Assembly (NCBI GenBank): GCA_017577345.1
Contig: PITX01000060.1
Location: 1-7,506 of the forward strand
DNA from: Clostridiales bacterium
GTDB taxonomy: Bacteria > Bacillota > Clostridia > Oscillospirales > Oscillospiraceae
Length of the DNA stretch: 7,506 bases
Direction of reading: 5' to 3'
In this document: positions 5,481 to 7,506 of the stretch, piece by piece
Layout: every line of letters begins with the position of its first letter
Position numbering within the stretch: position 1 is the first letter of the stretch
Program-made: the position numbers and the translations under genes
Notes under the pieces: generated by a model
Database searches by the model: none
What the model saw: only the letters and a program-made list of their open reading frames with translations
Told to the model about the DNA's origin: nothing

Positions 5481-6318
5481 TGAATTTTTACCGCTGATCA
5501 GCGCACATTTGGACGGCGCGAACAGTGAAATTGAAGAACGCCGTTTGCAGGAGCATCTGTACACCTGTGAAGCCTGCCGCGCACTCCTTTCTCAAATGGA
5601 GCAGAATGATGCGCTGCTCAAAAGCAGTGCCGCAGTCCCTCCTGCCGATCTGACAGAGCGCATTATGCGCGAAGTCCGTAAGGAACAGAAGGCGTCTTCT
5701 TCCGGCAAAAAGCGTATCATTTCCATGGTCACCTCCGGTCTTGCCGTTGCCGCCCTGTTCGGTTTGGTCATTTGGAGAGGACTCCCGTTTGCGAATCCTT
5801 CCAAGGATATTGCCTCTGTTGCTGGCGCAGGCAGAATGCTGTTTTCTGCCCTCGGTCCTGCCGGAACCGCAGTGCCTGAAATGATGGCTGAGGAGGTCGA
5901 AAGCCCGCGAGACATTGAGAATGCTGCCGCCCCCGATTTTCAAACCTACGATACCGCCAACGGGACTGCAAAGAGTTCTTCGGCAAAACGGCAAATTTTC
6001 TGCGACACACCGGCTGCGCCGGTACTGGTCATTTGGGACACAGGAAAGCTGAACATGCTTGAAAATTTCGATCTTGCGGAATTACCGCCCTATGCAGATG
6101 CTGTTCCGTCGCAGTATTCTCACTTTTTGACGGCAGTTCCGATGCAGCGCGAATCAGGCAAGATTTCTCCCATCACCGTCTATGCCGTGTCATACAAAAC
6201 CATGATGCAGATATACTATATGTGTGCCGATGTATACCAACAAAATGAGATTTATTTCCCCGATGCATACACGGTACACGATTCCTGCCGCGTTATTCTG
6301 ATCAATACAGACGAATAA
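5470..6318 (+). CDS. Membrane-bound zinc-finger anti-sigma factor, 282 aa
   Basis: Inner-membrane partner that holds the ECF sigma factor inactive. The N-terminal cytoplasmic part carries a zinc-associated anti-sigma (zf-HC2) finger: Cys3, then His29-xxx-Cys33-xx-Cys36 (HLYTCEAC). A helical segment follows, then one transmembrane helix at about 83-101 (ISMVTSGLAVAALFGLVIW) preceded by KKR, placing the N-terminus inside. The outer part, about 180 residues, is a low-complexity stalk followed by a folded-looking domain from about 175 (FCDTPAAPVLVIWDTGKL) to the end, with three cysteines (FCDT, YMCAD, DSCRV). I do not recognise that outer domain; it may be the signal sensor. The start is TTG 5470, set by AAGGAGG and by the homology start NCDEFLPLISAHLDG. 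It overlaps the sigma gene by 11 nt. Confidence 0.9.
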   Translation: MNCDEFLPLISAHLDGANSEIEERRLQEHLYTCEACRALLSQMEQNDALLKSSAAVPPADLTERIMREVRKEQKASSSGKKRIISMVTSGLAVAALFGLVIWRGLPFANPSKDIASVAGAGRMLFSALGPAGTAVPEMMAEEVESPRDIENAAAPDFQTYDTANGTAKSSSAKRQIFCDTPAAPVLVIWDTGKLNMLENFDLAELPPYADAVPSQYSHFLTAVPMQRESGKISPITVYAVSYKTMMQIYYMCADVYQQNEIYFPDAYTVHDSCRVILINTDE

Positions 6319-6380
6319 AACGATCCTCTTTTTCGCAGACTACCGTTTGAGGTGGCGCTTGTGAAAAAGAGGATCATTTT
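6317..6380 (+). promoter_or_regulatory. 18-bp inverted repeat bridging anti-sigma stop and M23 gene start
   Basis: Left arm 6317-6334 is AAAACGATCCTCTTTTTC; right arm 6363-6380 is GAAAAAGAGGATCATTTT. They pair over 18 bp with one mismatch (C6321/A6376), including an unbroken 13-bp stretch. The left arm starts within the anti-sigma stop codon; the right arm begins at the third base of the M23 start GTG and covers codons 2-7. The 28-nt loop holds the ribosome site GAGGTGG (6349-6355). An inner stem 6340-6344 with 6351-6355 (one G-U pair) can mask it. Predicted role: restrain translation of the peptidase or act as a weak attenuator. This is inferred from pairing alone. Confidence 0.7.
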
Positions 6381-7329
6381 GTGTCTTATTGTAATTCTGT
6401 TGCTCTGTCCGAGTGTTCAAGCGGAAGATGAGATCCTGCATTGGGTGGATTTCAATGTCCCCTACGCCGCGTTGCAGGCAGCACTGGATATTGACATTGC
6501 CTCGCAGGGGAATGAAAAAGCACTGAGTTGGATCGACATTCTTGCCCTTGCCGCAACGCGTACAGGCGGCAGCAATATCACAGTGCAGGCTGTTAAAAAT
6601 GCGGCATTTGAGCTCAATCAGGATCAGTCGCCGGAGGAGCTTCTCGGCAAGCAGTATAAGTATTTTGCCTATTATCAGCGTGCATACGGTGCTGTACTCG
6701 GCGGTCTGGTAGGAAGCTATGCCATTGAAAAGGAAAACCCCGATACCGGTGAAAAAGAGTGGGTCGCAAGCTATGGGCTCAAAGCCTTTTCACCGATTGC
6801 CGCAGGTTATCATTACAGTCATTGCGCAGATTTCGGAAAACGCCGCAGCTACGGGTTCACGCGTCCGCATCTGGGAAATGATTTGATGGGCTCACTCGGA
6901 ACGCCGATCGTTGCCGTAGAGAGCGGCACGGTGGAGGCACTTGGCTGGAATCAATACGGCGGCTGGCGCATCGGCATTCGGTCTGATGACACCATGCGCT
7001 ATTATTACTATGCACATCTGCAAAAAGACAACCCATACGCAGAAGGATTGGAGGTCGGTCAGAAGGTTCAGGCGGGCGATGTGATCGGTTTTATGGGAAG
7101 AACGGGCTATTCGACAAAGGAAAATGTCAATAACATTGAGACGGTACATCTGCACTTCGGGATGCAGCTTGTGTTTGACGAGAGCCAAAAGGAATGTAAT
7201 TCCGAGATCTGGATCAATGTCTATCCAATCGTGCGTCTGCTCTCCTCCCACAGGAGTTCCGTTCAGTATAACAAAGAGACCGATAAATGGGAGCGTATCT
7301 ATCCCTATAAGGATCTTGACGAAGCATAA
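6361..7329 (+). CDS. Secreted M23 (LytM/lysostaphin-type) zinc metallopeptidase
   Basis: Predicted to cut peptide cross-links of peptidoglycan outside the membrane. Residues 1-21 are a classic signal peptide: KKR, a hydrophobic core IILCLIVILLL, and cleavage after VQA (21). A helical N-terminal region of about 120 residues follows (ALSWIDILALAATRTGGSN, LLGKQYKYFAYYQRAYG). The M23 domain spans about 140-290: RPHLGNDLMG with zinc ligands His170 and Asp174, His219 in YYYAHL, and HLHFG with His263 and His265, the catalytic/zinc motif. Thus all four usual residues are present and activity is likely. GTG 6361 is preferred over the in-frame GTG 6352 because GAGGTGG lies 5 nt upstream and the signal peptide begins there. 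Cys16 is not in a lipobox, so it is probably not a lipoprotein. Fourth gene of the sigma operon, 42 nt after the anti-sigma stop; likely part of its envelope response. Confidence 0.93.
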   Translation: MKKRIILCLIVILLLCPSVQAEDEILHWVDFNVPYAALQAALDIDIASQGNEKALSWIDILALAATRTGGSNITVQAVKNAAFELNQDQSPEELLGKQYKYFAYYQRAYGAVLGGLVGSYAIEKENPDTGEKEWVASYGLKAFSPIAAGYHYSHCADFGKRRSYGFTRPHLGNDLMGSLGTPIVAVESGTVEALGWNQYGGWRIGIRSDDTMRYYYYAHLQKDNPYAEGLEVGQKVQAGDVIGFMGRTGYSTKENVNNIETVHLHFGMQLVFDESQKECNSEIWINVYPIVRLLSSHRSSVQYNKETDKWERIYPYKDLDEA

Positions 7330-7335
7330 AAATAC

Positions 7336-7364
7336 ACGGGGTCAGGCAAACTGCCTGACCCCGT
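7336..7364. terminator. Intrinsic terminator between convergent genes
   Basis: ACGGGGTCAGGCA and TGCCTGACCCCGT form a perfect 13-bp GC-rich stem with a 3-nt loop. On the minus strand the stem is followed by GTATTTTTATG, a usable U-run, so it best ends the SLH gene. On the plus strand only TGGAACTTATTTTG follows, a weaker tail, but the stem starts 7 nt after the M23 stop and probably also ends that operon. Confidence 0.88.
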
Positions 7365-7370
7365 TGGAAC

Positions 7371-7506
7371 TTATTTTGCGATACTTTCACAGAAGCGATA
7401 CAGAAGAGCAGCGACCTGTTCTCTTGCCGCCAGACCTCTCGGATCGAGCGTCGTAGCACTCGTGCCGATCATCAGCCCTGCAGCATTTGCCCATGCGACA
7501 TTATCC
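7371..7506 (-). CDS. C-terminal end of an S-layer homology (SLH) domain protein
   Basis: Only the last 44 codons and stop are in the window. They read DNVAWANAAGLMIGTSATT, then LDPRGLAAREQVAALLYRFC and ESIAK. The pattern of Trp-Ala...GL(M/I)xG followed by L-P....(T/A)R-x-Q-x-A-x-(M/L)LYRF is the hallmark of an SLH repeat, which anchors proteins to secondary cell-wall polymers of Gram-positive bacteria. The repeat lies at the extreme C-terminus. What the rest of the protein does cannot be seen. It converges on the M23 operon and shares its terminator; linkage in function through the cell wall is possible but unproven. Confidence 0.85.
   Translation of the reverse strand, partial: DNVAWANAAGLMIGTSATTLDPRGLAAREQVAALLYRFCESIAK

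Noticed and set aside
1..7506. tRNA genes, CRISPR arrays, insertion sequences, riboswitches
   Set aside because: No cloverleaf, regular repeat-spacer pattern, transposase or known riboswitch motif was recognised on reading both strands.

Overview
The window looks like chromosomal DNA of a Gram-positive, Clostridia-type bacterium of moderate GC content, possibly Oscillospirales/Ruminococcaceae. This rests on an S-layer-homology C-terminus, an ECF sigma factor with a zinc-finger anti-sigma, strong GGAGG ribosome sites, frequent GTG/TTG starts and a CadA-type metal pump. The assignment is inferred from gene style only.

Region 1 (1-2107, minus strand) is a compact heavy-metal efflux operon read right to left. 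A near-consensus promoter (TTGACA, 17 bp, TATTAT) runs straight into a 28-bp near-perfect ArsR/SmtB-type palindrome. Then come an ArsR/SmtB repressor with a complete alpha-5 zinc-site signature, a free-standing 73-residue HMA metal-binding protein, and a P1B-type Zn/Cd/Pb ATPase that lacks its own HMA domain and runs off the left edge. The genes are almost fused (1-nt gap, then ATGA overlap), so translation is probably coupled. Expected logic: excess Zn/Cd releases the repressor, and the pump and its separate metal-binding domain are made together.

Region 2 (about 2117-3861, minus strand) is decayed mobile-element DNA. It is one long 'polyvalent protein' type reading frame (linkers, an LPD-like domain, a truncated ADP-ribosyltransferase-like domain) broken by two frameshifts and lacking its beginning. 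Inside it, in another frame, sits a 60-codon ORF with a good Shine-Dalgarno that may be a real small gene. The remnant fills the space between the two operon promoters.

Region 3 (3844-7329, plus strand) is a four-gene operon: a DusB-type tRNA-dihydrouridine synthase, an ECF sigma factor whose GTG overlaps the dus stop, a membrane anti-sigma factor starting at TTG inside the sigma gene, and a secreted M23 (LytM-type) cell-wall peptidase. This reads as an envelope-stress module driven, at least basally, from the dus promoter. An 18-bp inverted repeat pairs the end of the anti-sigma gene with the first codons of the peptidase gene, and its loop can also fold over the ribosome site. It is the most interesting possible control element in the window.

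Region 4 (7336-7506): a 13-bp GC-rich terminator hairpin separates the operon from a convergent minus-strand gene, of which only the last 44 codons (an SLH domain end) are present. No tRNA, rRNA, CRISPR array or insertion sequence was seen.
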